42,148 bases of DNA from an uncultured Pelagibacteraceae bacterium (GTDB taxonomy: Bacteria; Pseudomonadota; Alphaproteobacteria; Pelagibacterales; Pelagibacteraceae). The stretch covers positions 1 through 42,148 of the forward strand of contig CACIXF010000009.1 of the NCBI GenBank assembly GCA_902590535.1, written 5' to 3'. A model generated the notes under the pieces. That model saw only the letters and a program-made list of their open reading frames with translations, had not been told where the DNA came from and did no database searches. A program made the translations under genes and the position numbers. Numbering within the stretch: the stretch's first letter is position 1; each line of letters begins with the position of its first letter. This document shows, piece after piece, positions 8,610-17,570 of the stretch.

Positions 8610-9879
8610 CTGGTTTAAAAGGACCTTCTGTTCCAACACTTATATAATCTGCTTGTTCTTTTGATAATTTTGTTAGTTTTGCCCCAACTTTTTTCAAATG
8701 CAAAGTTGCTACTTTTTCATCTAAATGTTTTGGAAGCACATAAACTTTATTTTCATAATTTTTATGATTATGCCAAAGTTCTATTTGAGCAATAACTTGA
8801 TTAGTAAACGACGCACTCATTACAAAACTTGGGTGTCCAGTTGCACAACCAAGATTAACCAATCTTCCTTCTGCTAAAAGAATAATTCTTTTGCCACTTG
8901 GCAACTCTATTTCATGTACTTGGGGTTTTACTTCGGTCCACTTATAATTTTTAAGAGCTTCAACTTGTATTTCATTGTCAAAATGACCAATATTACATAA
9001 GATAGCTCTATCCTTCATATCTCTCATATGATCTGCGGTAACAATATCTTTATTACCTGTTGCTGTTACAACAATATCAGCTCTACTTATAGCTTCTTCC
9101 ATTAATACCACCTCATAACCTTCCATTGCAGCTTGGAGAGCACAAATTGGATCTGCTTCTGTAACTAAAACTCTAGCACCACTTTGTCTTAAGGATGCAG
9201 CGCTTCCTTTTCCAACGTCTCCAAAACCAGCAACAATAGCAATTTTTCCAGACATCATTACATCAGTAGCTCTTCTTATCCCGTCTACTAAACTTTCCCT
9301 ACATCCATATAAATTATCAAATTTTGATTTTGTAACAGAGTCATTCACGTTTATTGCTGGAACTAAAAGCGATTTATCTTTTTCCATTTTATTTAGTGCT
9401 TTAATTCCAGTAGTAGTCTCTTCTGAGACACCTTTAATATCCTTCATTAAATCTTTATATTCATTGTGCATGATAGCAGTTAAATCACCACCATCATCTA
9501 ATAACATGTTGGGCTTCCAATCTGGTTTTCCAATTATAGTTTGTTTAATGCACCATAAATATTCCTCTTCTGTTTCACCTTTCCAGGCATAAACAGGTAT
9601 CCCAGCCTTTGCAATTGCAGCAGCTGCATGATCTTGAGTAGAAAAAATATTACAAGAAGACCAACGAACTTCGGCACCTAATGCAACTAAGGTTTCGATA
9701 AGTACAGCTGTTTGAATTGTCATATGAAGACATCCTATAATTCTTGCACCCTTTAATGGTTTTTCTTTAGAATACTCTTCTCTTAAAGCCATTAAACCAG
9801 GCATTTCACTTTCAGCTATTGATATTTCTTTTCTACCGAATTCAGCTTGAGCAATGTCTTTTACTTTATAATCTTCCAT
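8593..9879 (-). CDS. ahcY: Adenosylhomocysteinase (S-adenosyl-L-homocysteine hydrolase)
   Basis: The 428-residue protein covers the standard SAH hydrolase length. Visible features are [16 protein letters not shown] (substrate domain), [17 protein letters not shown], the Rossmann NAD motif [23 protein letters not shown], and the C-terminal KPDAYRY that completes the partner-subunit NAD site. It hydrolyses S-adenosylhomocysteine to adenosine and homocysteine, relieving product inhibition of methyltransferases and feeding the methionine cycle. It sits between chvG and tsaE on the same strand. I saw no SAH or SAM riboswitch in the 42 bases before its start, so it may be read from upstream or from a promoter inside chvG. 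The assignment is secure. Confidence 0.98.
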   Translation of the reverse strand: MEDYKVKDIAQAEFGRKEISIAESEMPGLMALREEYSKEKPLKGARIIGCLHMTIQTAVLIETLVALGAEVRWSSCNIFSTQDHAAAAIAKAGIPVYAWKGETEEEYLWCIKQTIIGKPDWKPNMLLDDGGDLTAIMHNEYKDLMKDIKGVSEETTTGIKALNKMEKDKSLLVPAINVNDSVTKSKFDNLYGCRESLVDGIRRATDVMMSGKIAIVAGFGDVGKGSAASLRQSGARVLVTEADPICALQAAMEGYEVVLMEEAISRADIVVTATGNKDIVTADHMRDMKDRAILCNIGHFDNEIQVEALKNYKWTEVKPQVHEIELPSGKRIILLAEGRLVNLGCATGHPSFVMSASFTNQVIAQIELWHNHKNYENKVYVLPKHLDEKVATLHLKKVGAKLTKLSKEQADYISVGTEGPFKPDAYRY

Positions 9880-9921
9880 GGCAAGTTTTATACATCTAAG
9901 TATTTATTTATCAAGAAATGA

Positions 9922-11463
9922 TTAAACATTGGGAAATCTTATCTCTATCATAGCTCCTTCTTTATCAATACGATTAGATGCTACAATTTCACCATCGTGT
10001 AATTCAACTAAGTTTTTTACTATATTTAAACCTAAGCCTGAGTGTTCTCCAAATTTTTCAGGTCTATTACTATAAAATCTTTTAAATATTTTTGATGTGT
10101 CTTTTTCTTTAAATCCTTGTCCCTCATCAATAATTTTTATTGATATTTGATTTTTTCCATTAACAGAAACATCAACAAAAACATTAGCACCGTCTTTACT
10201 AAATGATATTGAATTATCTAATAAATTTGCAATGATTTGTTCAATTCTGTTTTCTATACCATTTATTAAATATTTATCTTTTCCATCATTTTTATATTCA
10301 ATTTTAATTCCTTTTTTCACTTGATGAATATTATTATAATCATCAACAACAGATTGAATAATAGGTTCAACATTAATTTTTTTCATTTTTTCTTTACTTA
10401 AAGCAACCTCATCCTTTAACATTTGTGAATAATCGGTAATTAATCTTTCTATTCTTAGTACGTCGTGACTAAGTATATTTAATAATCTATTTCTTTGTTC
10501 GTTATCATTTGTGTCTTGTAAAATTTCTGATGCACTTTTTAAAGATGCTAATGGATTTCTAATCTCATGAACTAAATCTGTCGAAAAGTTTTCTGCATGA
10601 GTAACTCTATTTTGAAGCTCATTTGTCATATCCTCTAAAGAATTTGATAAAAGTCCCAATTCATCATTTCTTTTTTTAAGATTTTCAATACCTGGTTTAT
10701 CTTGACTTTTTTCTTTAATACGAATGGTATATCCAACAAGATTTTGTATTGGTTTAATAAAATATCTGCTTAGCACAAAAGAAAAAATTAGTATTACAAA
10801 TCCTACAGATATAGCTGTTCTAATTACAAATGCTTTTCTCTCATCTATCGCTGTCTTTATTTCATTGGCGTTTTCTGTAATAGCTACATAACCAAGATTA
10901 ATTTCATTCTTGGTAACATTCTTGATTGTTGTTACATTAAATTGATTAAAATCTTCCTGTATAAATGTGTAAGGATCTCCTAAATTTTCAGAACTAGAAT
11001 AATTTTTCAATATATCTTTAAATGAAATAGGTTTTTGTTCATCAATTTTTATATTTTTTTCTTCAATAGTTTTTTTTGTTTCCTCATTATCTAAACTTTC
11101 AAATTCAATTTTATCAAGTCTTGTAGAGAATGATCTTGGATCAAGATCTAAGGTATCAGTGTCTCCAACAAGGTTAAGTTGATCATCAAAAAATATTACT
11201 CTATCTAAATTTTGAAAAATAAACCTTGTCGAAAATAAAAATCTTCTAATATCGTCAGATTGAAATTTTACATCAAGCCTTAAAATATTATCAATAGTGT
11301 TGTTAATAATGTTTGTGTGATTTTGAGATTTTTTTTTTATTAAACTTGGTTGAATATTATTCAGATAAATAAACGTAAATAGTCCAATAATTGTAAAAAT
11401 TACAAAATTTATAAATAAAAATTTTTTTAATATAGATAGAGTTTTTAAGTATTTACCAAACAT
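9922..11463 (-). CDS. chvG: Two-component sensor histidine kinase, ChvG family
   Basis: The 513-residue membrane kinase has TM1 at about 14-35, a periplasmic sensor region at about 36-210, TM2 at about 213-233, HAMP at about 234-290, a dimerisation domain with phospho-accepting His299 in DLVHEIRNPLASLKSASEIL, and an HATPase domain with DEGQGF and GLGLNIV. The H-box wording and periplasmic arrangement match ChvG/ExoS of Rhizobiales, which senses envelope or acid stress. It overlaps the preceding chvI gene at a TAATG junction (stop and start share one base), so the two are translationally coupled. In SAR11 literature a kinase of this type is often called EnvZ-like. The ligand is unknown. Confidence 0.88.
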   Translation of the reverse strand: MFGKYLKTLSILKKFLFINFVIFTIIGLFTFIYLNNIQPSLIKKKSQNHTNIINNTIDNILRLDVKFQSDDIRRFLFSTRFIFQNLDRVIFFDDQLNLVGDTDTLDLDPRSFSTRLDKIEFESLDNEETKKTIEEKNIKIDEQKPISFKDILKNYSSSENLGDPYTFIQEDFNQFNVTTIKNVTKNEINLGYVAITENANEIKTAIDERKAFVIRTAISVGFVILIFSFVLSRYFIKPIQNLVGYTIRIKEKSQDKPGIENLKKRNDELGLLSNSLEDMTNELQNRVTHAENFSTDLVHEIRNPLASLKSASEILQDTNDNEQRNRLLNILSHDVLRIERLITDYSQMLKDEVALSKEKMKKINVEPIIQSVVDDYNNIHQVKKGIKIEYKNDGKDKYLINGIENRIEQIIANLLDNSISFSKDGANVFVDVSVNGKNQISIKIIDEGQGFKEKDTSKIFKRFYSNRPEKFGEHSGLGLNIVKNLVELHDGEIVASNRIDKEGAMIEIRFPNV

Positions 11464-12170
11464 TAGCTAACATTCCATCTATATCCACTACCATACCTAG
11501 TTTCAATAGCTGAAAAATCAGGATCTACTTTTTTAAATTTTTTTCTAATTCTTTTTACGTGACTATCAATAGTTCTATCCTCAATATCTGTGTCCTCTCT
11601 ATAAGCTATATCCATAAGCTGAGCTCTTTCTTTAATTATACCAGGTCTCTTTGCTAATTCTTTAACGATTAAAAATTCTGTTGTTGTCAATTTATCAGGC
11701 AGCTGTTTTCCGTTCCATTCACACTCGAGTTGTGACGGATCTAATTTTAATCTTCCATGAGATATAAGGCTTTTATTTTCCTCTAGAATATTATTTGAAT
11801 CTTTTTTTCTTAACTGTACCCTAATTCTTTCAATCAAAACTTTTATAGAAAAACCTCCTGATTTTTTTACAAAATCATCTGCGCCCAGCTTTAGACCTAA
11901 CAACTCATCAATTTCATCATCTTTAGATGTTAAAAAAATTACTGGTAAGGAAGTTTTTTTTCTTAATTTTTTTAGTAATTCTTCTCCATCCATCTTGGGC
12001 ATCTTTATATCTATGACTGCTAAGTCAGGTGGCAATCTGGTTAAACCTATTAATGCGCTTTCACCGTCAATATATGTTTGAACTTTAAAACCCTCTTTTT
12101 CTAATGCGATACTCAAACTTGTTAAAATATTTCTATCATCATCTATCAAAGCTATTGTTTGTTTTTGCAT
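11463..12170 (-). CDS. chvI: Two-component response regulator, ChvI/OmpR family
   Basis: The 235-residue protein has an N-terminal receiver domain (IALIDDDRNILTSLS, phospho-acceptor Asp54 in AVIDIKMPKMDGEE, conserved TS in VIFLTSKDD) and a C-terminal winged-helix DNA-binding domain (about 140-235, with TTTEFLIVKELAKRPG and RTIDSHVKRIRKKF). The wording is close to rhizobial ChvI. It is the first gene of the pair and is followed by its kinase. Only 50 bases separate it from the polA stop, so a promoter or polA read-through must drive it; I saw no clear consensus promoter there. The likely target class is envelope-stress genes, inferred from family knowledge. Confidence 0.92.
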   Translation of the reverse strand: MQKQTIALIDDDRNILTSLSIALEKEGFKVQTYIDGESALIGLTRLPPDLAVIDIKMPKMDGEELLKKLRKKTSLPVIFLTSKDDEIDELLGLKLGADDFVKKSGGFSIKVLIERIRVQLRKKDSNNILEENKSLISHGRLKLDPSQLECEWNGKQLPDKLTTTEFLIVKELAKRPGIIKERAQLMDIAYREDTDIEDRTIDSHVKRIRKKFKKVDPDFSAIETRYGSGYRWNVS

Positions 12171-12220
12171 AAAGTAGTTTAAAAATACTAAATTGTCCTA
12201 ATTTGGGCAATGTTATAAAT

Positions 12221-14996
12221 TTAATGTAACATACCCCAATTATCTCCAACATTAATATCAACTGTTAAAGGAGTTGAAAAAGAATGATAATCACTCTGAG
12301 CCACACTCGTCATTTCTTTCTCTATTAATTTAATCATTACTTTTTCATCTTTTTTTGGAATTTCAAAAATTAATTCATCATGAATTTGCAAGAGCATTTT
12401 TGAATTAGAATTTTTTTCCTCTGATAATTTCTTATCTAGTCTTATCATAGCTAATCTCATTACTTCAGAAGCAGAACCTTGAATGGGAGCATTAATTGCA
12501 GCACGTTCTTGAAAATTTCTGACATTAAAGTTTTTGTCATTTATTCCATTAAAGTGAGATCTTCGTCCAAAAATATTATTAACATATCCGCTTTTCCTAC
12601 AAAATTTAATTGTATTATCCATATAAACTTTAATTTCTGGAAACTTAGCAAAATATGAATTCAAAAATTCCTCTGCTTCATAATTAGAAACGTTTATTTG
12701 CTTAGCTAATCCATATTGCGAAATTCCATAAATAATTCCAAAATTAATAGCCTTAGCCTTTCGTCTGTGATCTTGATTAACTTTTTTAATATCAATATTA
12801 AATATTTGGCTAGCTGTTAAAGAGTGAATATCTTCTTTATTTTTAAAAGCTTTTTTCAGTTCTTTTACATCTGCGAGGTCTGCTAAAATTCTCATCTCAA
12901 TTTGATTGTAATCCGCAGAAATTAATAGGTGCCCTTTTTTTGCAGTGAAAGCTTTTCTTATATCTTTTCCATCTTCTGATTTAATTGGTATATTTTGTAA
13001 GTTGGGATCACTAGATGCTAGTCTTCCAGTCGTTGTAGCAGCCAACAAAAACGAAGTATGAACTCTTTTTGTATTTGGGTTTAAATGTTCAGGTAAAGCA
13101 TCTGAATAGGTATTTTTTAATTTTGAAACTTGTCTCCAGTCTAAAATTAATTTTGGAAACTCATGACCTTTGAAAGCTAAATCCTCTAAAACACTTGCAC
13201 TTGTTGCAAAACTTCCTTTTTTAGTTTTTTTTAATCCAGCTATTTTCAAGTCATTATAAATTATTTCACCTAATTGCTTTGGGGATGCGATATTGAACTC
13301 TTTTTTAGAAATTTTAAATACTTCTTTTTCAAGTTTTTGTATTTTTTTTTCAAATTTAGATGAAAGAGATTTTAAAAACTTACTATCAATTTCAACTCCC
13401 TCTATTTCCATAAATGCAAGAATTTTAATTAATGGCTTTTCAAAAATTTCATAGATATTTATCATTTTTTCTGATTTTAAATTTTTGATAAATTTCTTAT
13501 ATAATCTAAAAGTAACATCGGCATCTTCAGCAGCGTAATCTTTTGCTTTATCTAATTCTACTTCGCTAAAATTAATTTCTTTCTTACCTGTTCCTACCAT
13601 GTCTTTAAAAGAAATAGTTTTATGTCCTAAATGAATTTCTGATAAAGTATCCATATTATGTCTATTTTTTCCTGCATCTAAGACATATGACATCAGCATC
13701 GTGTCTTCCATTGATGAAAGCATTATTCCACACTTATAAAATACAATAAAATCAAATTTTATATTTTGACCTATTTTTTTTATACTAGGATCTTCTAATA
13801 TTTTTTTTAATTTTTTAATTACTGCCTCTTTTTTAAGACACTTGGGTGACTTGTGACCAACTGGTATGTAACATGCTTTTCCAATTTTAGAACAAAGAGA
13901 AATACCCACTAAATCTGCTTGGTGAGGATCTAATGAAGTGGTTTCTGTATCTACAGCAACTTCACCAACTTCTTCTGCCTCCTCTATCCATTTATCAATT
14001 TCATCTAAGCTATTAATTAAGTAATAATTTTTATTATTTATCGTTTGTTGTTTTTCTAGATTTTGGGTTTCAATCTTGTTACTTTCTAGTTCAGGTTCTC
14101 CATAGGCAGAAATTGCAGAACTTAACAACCTGTTAAATTCCATTTCTCTTAAAAATTTATATAATTTATCTTTATCTATATTTTGCAATTTAAATTCACT
14201 TAACTCTCTATTAACAGGAGAGTTATGATCTAGTGTTACAAGTTTTTTACTTATTAATGCTTTATCTTTGTTCTCTATTAATGTCTCTCTTCTTTTATTT
14301 TGCCTAATCTCATTTGCAGATTTTAGTAAATTTTCTAACGTGCCATATTTGTTTATTAGCTCTGCGGCTGTCTTAACACCTATCCCTGGAACGCCAGGAA
14401 CATTATCACTACTATCTCCTGCTAAAGATTGCACGTCAATAACTTTTGAGGCATCTACTCCAAATTTTTTTAAGACATCATCATCAGTTATAAATTTATT
14501 TTTCATGGGGTCAAAAATTCGAACCCCTTTTTTGTAAAGCTGCATTAAATCTTTATCTGATGAAACAATTGTAACTTTTGCACCTTTTTTAAGAATTTGA
14601 TCAACATATGTGGCTATTAAATCATCTGCTTCATAATTAGGAAGATCCACAGATGGTAAATTGAATGCTAGTACTGATTTTCTTATATACTCAAATTGAG
14701 GAGCCAAATCATCAGGCGCCTCTGACCTATTAGCTTTGTAATCACTATAAATTTCATTTCTGAAAGTTTTTCTTGCTGAGTCAAATATTACTGCAAAATG
14801 TGTTGGTTTTTTGCAAGTTTTGATCGGATTTTGAGTCCTCTAATAATTTAAATAACATACTGCAAAAACCACTTACAGCACCTGTTGGAAGTCCATCACT
14901 TTTTCTAGTTAATGGAGGCAAAGCATAATAAGCTCTAAAAATATAACCAGAACCATCAATCAAATAAAAATGATCTGTTTTTTGAATTTTATTCAT
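12221..14996 (-). CDS. polA: DNA polymerase I, reading frame broken by a one-base frameshift
   Basis: Two overlapping reading frames make one PolA. The first (14996 down to 14781) encodes the start of the 5'-3' exonuclease (YLIDGSGYIFRAYYALPPL, then TGAVSGFCSMLFKL). After residue 58 or so the frame shifts at six A residues (template T6 at 14807-14812). If one A is removed, reading continues LQKPTHFAVIFDSARKTF and then into the long frame. The joined product would be 924 residues, a normal PolA length. Downstream domains look intact: 3'-5' exonuclease (VDTETTSLDP, YAAEDADVTF) and polymerase motifs A (DYNQIEMRILA), B (RRKAKAINFGIIYG) and C (QIHDELIFE). A sequencing or assembly error in the homopolymer is the simplest cause; a real lesion or slippage is possible. 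Confidence 0.93.
14807..14812 (-). other. Frameshift site in polA (A6 homopolymer)
   Basis: On the coding strand the sequence reads TTG CAA AAA ACC in the upstream frame, which then reaches a stop after 13 further codons. Reading with five A residues gives TTG CAA AAA CCA ACA CAT TTT, which matches PolA and joins the downstream frame exactly. The lesion is therefore a +1 base change, or a required one-base skip, within this homopolymer. Confidence 0.85.
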
Positions 14997-15011
14997 GAAG
15001 TATTATTAAAT

Positions 15012-15017
15012 ATTATA
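15012..15017 (-). promoter_or_regulatory. Possible -10 element of the polA promoter
   Basis: A perfect TATAAT on the minus strand lies 15 bases upstream of the polA ATG, giving a predicted leader of about 9 bases. No good -35 hexamer is found at 16-18 bases, and the region is so A+T-rich that a chance match is likely. Confidence 0.3.
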
Positions 15018-15110
15018 ATGATAACATATTCTGTATATAAAAAAATTTACTTTCAATTATTTTAACAATTATAAGTAGATTATTTTTTATATTTTGAGTA
15101 TTATTTAACG

Positions 15111-15662
15111 ATGGAATTAACAAAAAATCTCACGCAAGCTAAACTATTTAAATCTCTGGTTGTTATTGTTCTTGGTTCAATAGCACTCACTATATCTGCA
15201 AAGATCAAAATTCCTTTCTATCCGGTTCCTATGACTATGCAAACATTTGTTGTATTATTTTTAGGAATAAGCTTGGGGCATAAAATTGCACTAGCTACAA
15301 TTAGTCTGTATTTAATTGAAGGAATTGCAGGGCTTCCTGTATTTTCAAATTCTCCTGAAAAAGGTGTTGGATTAGTTTACTTTACAGGACCAACTATGGG
15401 TTACTTAATTGGTTTTTTAACAGCTTGTTACTTAGCTTCCAAAATTAAGATTGATGATAATTTTTTCGTTGTTTTATTTAAGTTAATTATCGCAACTTCA
15501 ACAATCTATATATTGGGTCTAATTTGGCTTGGAACATTAATTGGATGGGATAAGCCAATTTTTGCTTTAGGTGCAAAACCATTTCTAATAGCTGAGATTT
15601 TTAAAATTATGCTTTTAGCTATTTTGACTAAGCAAATAATTAAAATTAAAAAATTTATCTAG
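15111..15662 (+). CDS. bioY: Biotin transporter BioY (ECF substrate-binding component)
   Basis: The 183-residue, six-helix membrane protein carries BioY signatures: KIPFYPVPMTMQTFVVL after the first helix, YLIEGIAGLPVF, and GPTMGYLIGF. BioY is the S-component that binds biotin. It can act alone at low capacity or with an ECF module (BioM/BioN or shared ECF). No ATPase or T-component gene is next to it, so it is either solitary or uses components encoded elsewhere. The gene diverges from polA across a 114-base gap and its last 8 bases overlap the convergent regA gene. I saw no BioR-like operator palindrome in the gap. Its presence suggests biotin uptake from seawater. Confidence 0.93.
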   Translation: MELTKNLTQAKLFKSLVVIVLGSIALTISAKIKIPFYPVPMTMQTFVVLFLGISLGHKIALATISLYLIEGIAGLPVFSNSPEKGVGLVYFTGPTMGYLIGFLTACYLASKIKIDDNFFVVLFKLIIATSTIYILGLIWLGTLIGWDKPIFALGAKPFLIAEIFKIMLLAILTKQIIKIKKFI

Positions 15663-16242
15663 GTGATCTTTTAGAAAGAATTCTTTGAAGAGTTCTTCTG
15701 TGCATTTTAAGCCTTCTGGCTGTTTCTGAAACATTCCTATTACATAACTCGAAAACTCTATGTATATGTTCCCATTTAACTCTATCAGCCGACATCGGGT
15801 TTTCTGGTGGGGCTGCTTTTTTTGAAGGATCTGCCAATAAAGCTTTCTCTACATCTTCTGCATCAGCAGGTTTAGCTAAATAATCTATGGCACCTTCTTT
15901 GATTGCAGCTACTGCCGTTGGAATATTTCCATAACCAGTTAACATGATGATCCTGCTATCACTATTTGAAGACTGAATTTCTTTTACAACCTCAAGTCCA
16001 TTACCATCTGCAAGCCTTAAGTCTACAACAGCGAAACCAGGTTTTTTAGTTTTTACAGATTCAACTCCCTTTTGTACACTCTCAGCTTGAAAAACCTCAA
16101 ATCCTTTTTTTTCCATCGCTCTTGCTAAACGCTCACGGAAAGGATTATCGTCATCCACGATTAATAATGACTTATTTTCAAAATCACTTAGATTCTGTAG
16201 TTTTATCTCTTCTTTCATGACCCTTATATGGGGTCTCTGCAA
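15655..16242 (-). CDS. regA: Response regulator of the RegA/ActR/PrrA type
   Basis: The 195-residue protein has an N-terminal receiver domain (SLLIVDDDNPFRERLARAMEKKGF, phospho-acceptor Asp74 in AVVDLRLADGNG, then MLTGYGNIPTAVAAIKEGAIDYLAKP). A proline-rich linker and a short Fis-type helix-turn-helix follow (NVSETARRLKMHRRTLQRIL, about 165-190). This architecture is that of RegA/ActR/PrrA redox regulators of Alphaproteobacteria, which control energy and carbon genes with the kinase RegB. No regB is in the window. The start at 16242 gives an eight-residue leader; an in-frame ATG at 16218 (MKEEIKLQNL) is an equally good start. It diverges from the polyamine cluster across 143 bases. Confidence 0.92.
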   Translation of the reverse strand: MQRPHIRVMKEEIKLQNLSDFENKSLLIVDDDNPFRERLARAMEKKGFEVFQAESVQKGVESVKTKKPGFAVVDLRLADGNGLEVVKEIQSSNSDSRIIMLTGYGNIPTAVAAIKEGAIDYLAKPADAEDVEKALLADPSKKAAPPENPMSADRVKWEHIHRVFELCNRNVSETARRLKMHRRTLQRILSKRSPR

Positions 16243-16290
16243 GATATTACAATATATGAATTTTACGCATTTCTGGCTTGAATTATTTGC

Positions 16291-16318
16291 TTTACTTTAG
16301 TGCTGTTTACTTTATATG
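16291..16318 (+). promoter_or_regulatory. Possible promoter for the polyamine operon
   Basis: TTTACT at 16291-16296 and TATATG at 16313-16318 are separated by 16 bases; each matches 4 of 6 bases of the vegetative consensus. They lie in the divergent gap between regA and the decarboxylase gene, giving a leader of about 60 bases. Matches of this quality occur by chance in such A+T-rich DNA. Confidence 0.3.
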
Positions 16319-16330
16319 CCAAAAAATATT

Positions 16331-16358
16331 AAAGTTTTTTTTAAAAAGACTTTTTTTT
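16331..16358 (+). promoter_or_regulatory. A+T-rich hairpin plus T-tract in the leader of the decarboxylase gene
   Basis: AAAGTTTTT can pair with AAAAA-G-ACTTT (one bulged G) and the hairpin is followed by eight T residues. This is the shape of an intrinsic terminator or attenuator but with an almost G+C-free stem. It lies between the possible promoter and the strong ribosome binding site. It may be functional or simply low-complexity sequence. Confidence 0.25.
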
Positions 16359-16372
16359 ATTAAATTTTTTTT

Positions 16373-16377
16373 GGAGG
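16373..16377 (+). promoter_or_regulatory. Strong Shine-Dalgarno (GGAGG) that sets the decarboxylase start
   Basis: GGAGG ends 8 bases before the ATG at 16386. It is the clearest Shine-Dalgarno in the window and shows that translation begins at MQKFKSVGEL, not at the in-frame upstream codon at 16278. Confidence 0.8.
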
Positions 16378-16385
16378 CATTTAAA

Positions 16386-17570
16386 ATGCAAAAATTTAAA
16401 TCAGTTGGGGAATTAGTAAATCAACTGAAACCTGAAAAACCAGTTTACTGTATTAGAAAAAATTCCATTAAATCTGCTGTTAAATTTTTCCTAAACAAAT
16501 TTCCAGGTAAAATTTTATATGCAGTTAAAACTAATCCGCACTCTGAGGTAATCAAAACAATCATAGAAAGTGGAGTTGAGCAATTTGATGTTGCTTCAAT
16601 TGAGGAAATTAAAAATATTAGAACTTTTAGTAATACAGCAAAATGCTCTTATATGCATACTGTTAAAAGCAGAGAAAGTATAAAAGAAGCATATTTTAAT
16701 TATGGTGTAAAAACTTTTTCATTAGATACTAAAGATGAACTGATTAAAATAATTGAAAGTACAAATAACGCTAAAGATTTAGAGTTATTTGTAAGAGTTG
16801 CTGTTTCAAATGAACATGCAGAAATTGATTTATCAAAAAAATTTGGTGCTTTAACATCTGAAGCAGTAGGTTTGTTAAGACTTGTAAAACAACATGCTAA
16901 AAAGATTGGTTTAAGTTTTCACGTTGGTTCACAATGTATGCATCCAATTTCTTACTCGAAAGGAATTAGTGAAATTGGAAATATAATTAAAAAGACAAAA
17001 ATTATTCCAAATTATATTAATGTAGGTGGAGGTTTCCCTACAATCTATCCTGACTTAATTCCACAATCTTTAGATAGTTATTTTAATGAAATAAATAAAA
17101 GTTTAGAAAATTTAAAGCTTGAAAAACTTCCTGAAATTATTTGTGAGCCTGGTAGAGCTATAGTTGCAGAAAGTGGTTCAACAGTTGTAAGAGTTAATTT
17201 AAGGAAAAAACAAAAGCTTTATATTAATGATGGTACCTATGGTACTCTTTTTGATGCTGGTACACCAAACATTGTATTCCCATCTAGAATGATTAAAGAA
17301 AATTCTAATAAAATAATTTCAAAAAAATTAACTGCTTTTGATTTCTTTGGACCTACATGTGATAGCATGGATTATATGAAGGGTCCTTTTTTGCTTCCAA
17401 ATAATATTAAAGAAAATGATTATATTGAACTTGGTCAACTTGGGGCATACGGATTGACATTTAGAACTCAGTTTAATGGTTATTACTCAAATGAAATTTA
17501 CGAAGTTGAAGATAATCCAATAATGACAATGTATGACAAAGACATTAACAAAGCTAACATGGTAGCTTAA
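16386..17570 (+). CDS. Group III PLP-dependent ornithine/lysine decarboxylase
   Basis: The protein is 394 residues from the start set by the GGAGG site. It is an alanine-racemase-fold decarboxylase: ILYAVKTNP holds the PLP Lys48, followed by FHVGSQC, NVGGGFPTIYPD (PLP phosphate loop), EPGRAIVAE, and GPTCDSMDYM with the catalytic Cys325. These features fit ornithine decarboxylase or a bifunctional lysine/ornithine decarboxylase, producing putrescine or cadaverine in the cytoplasm. Diaminopimelate and carboxynorspermidine decarboxylases are related alternatives, but the CDSMD context and the polyamine neighbours favour ornithine/lysine. The stop overlaps the next start (TAATG), so it is coupled to the DHS-like gene. 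An extended frame from 16278 adds 36 hydrophobic, low-complexity residues and is rejected. Confidence 0.87.
   Translation: MQKFKSVGELVNQLKPEKPVYCIRKNSIKSAVKFFLNKFPGKILYAVKTNPHSEVIKTIIESGVEQFDVASIEEIKNIRTFSNTAKCSYMHTVKSRESIKEAYFNYGVKTFSLDTKDELIKIIESTNNAKDLELFVRVAVSNEHAEIDLSKKFGALTSEAVGLLRLVKQHAKKIGLSFHVGSQCMHPISYSKGISEIGNIIKKTKIIPNYINVGGGFPTIYPDLIPQSLDSYFNEINKSLENLKLEKLPEIICEPGRAIVAESGSTVVRVNLRKKQKLYINDGTYGTLFDAGTPNIVFPSRMIKENSNKIISKKLTAFDFFGPTCDSMDYMKGPFLLPNNIKENDYIELGQLGAYGLTFRTQFNGYYSNEIYEVEDNPIMTMYDKDINKANMVA

Noticed and set aside
9880..9921. Possible SAH or SAM riboswitch before ahcY
   Set aside because: The gap is only 42 bases and holds no conserved riboswitch block.
15054..15072. Direct repeat CAATTAT-5-CAATTAT in the polA-bioY gap
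   Set aside because: It is short and made only of common A+T words; no match to a known biotin operator was seen.
16278..16385. N-terminal extension of the decarboxylase by 36 residues
   Set aside because: The extra residues are hydrophobic low complexity, do not resemble the family, and a strong GGAGG precedes the ATG at 16386.
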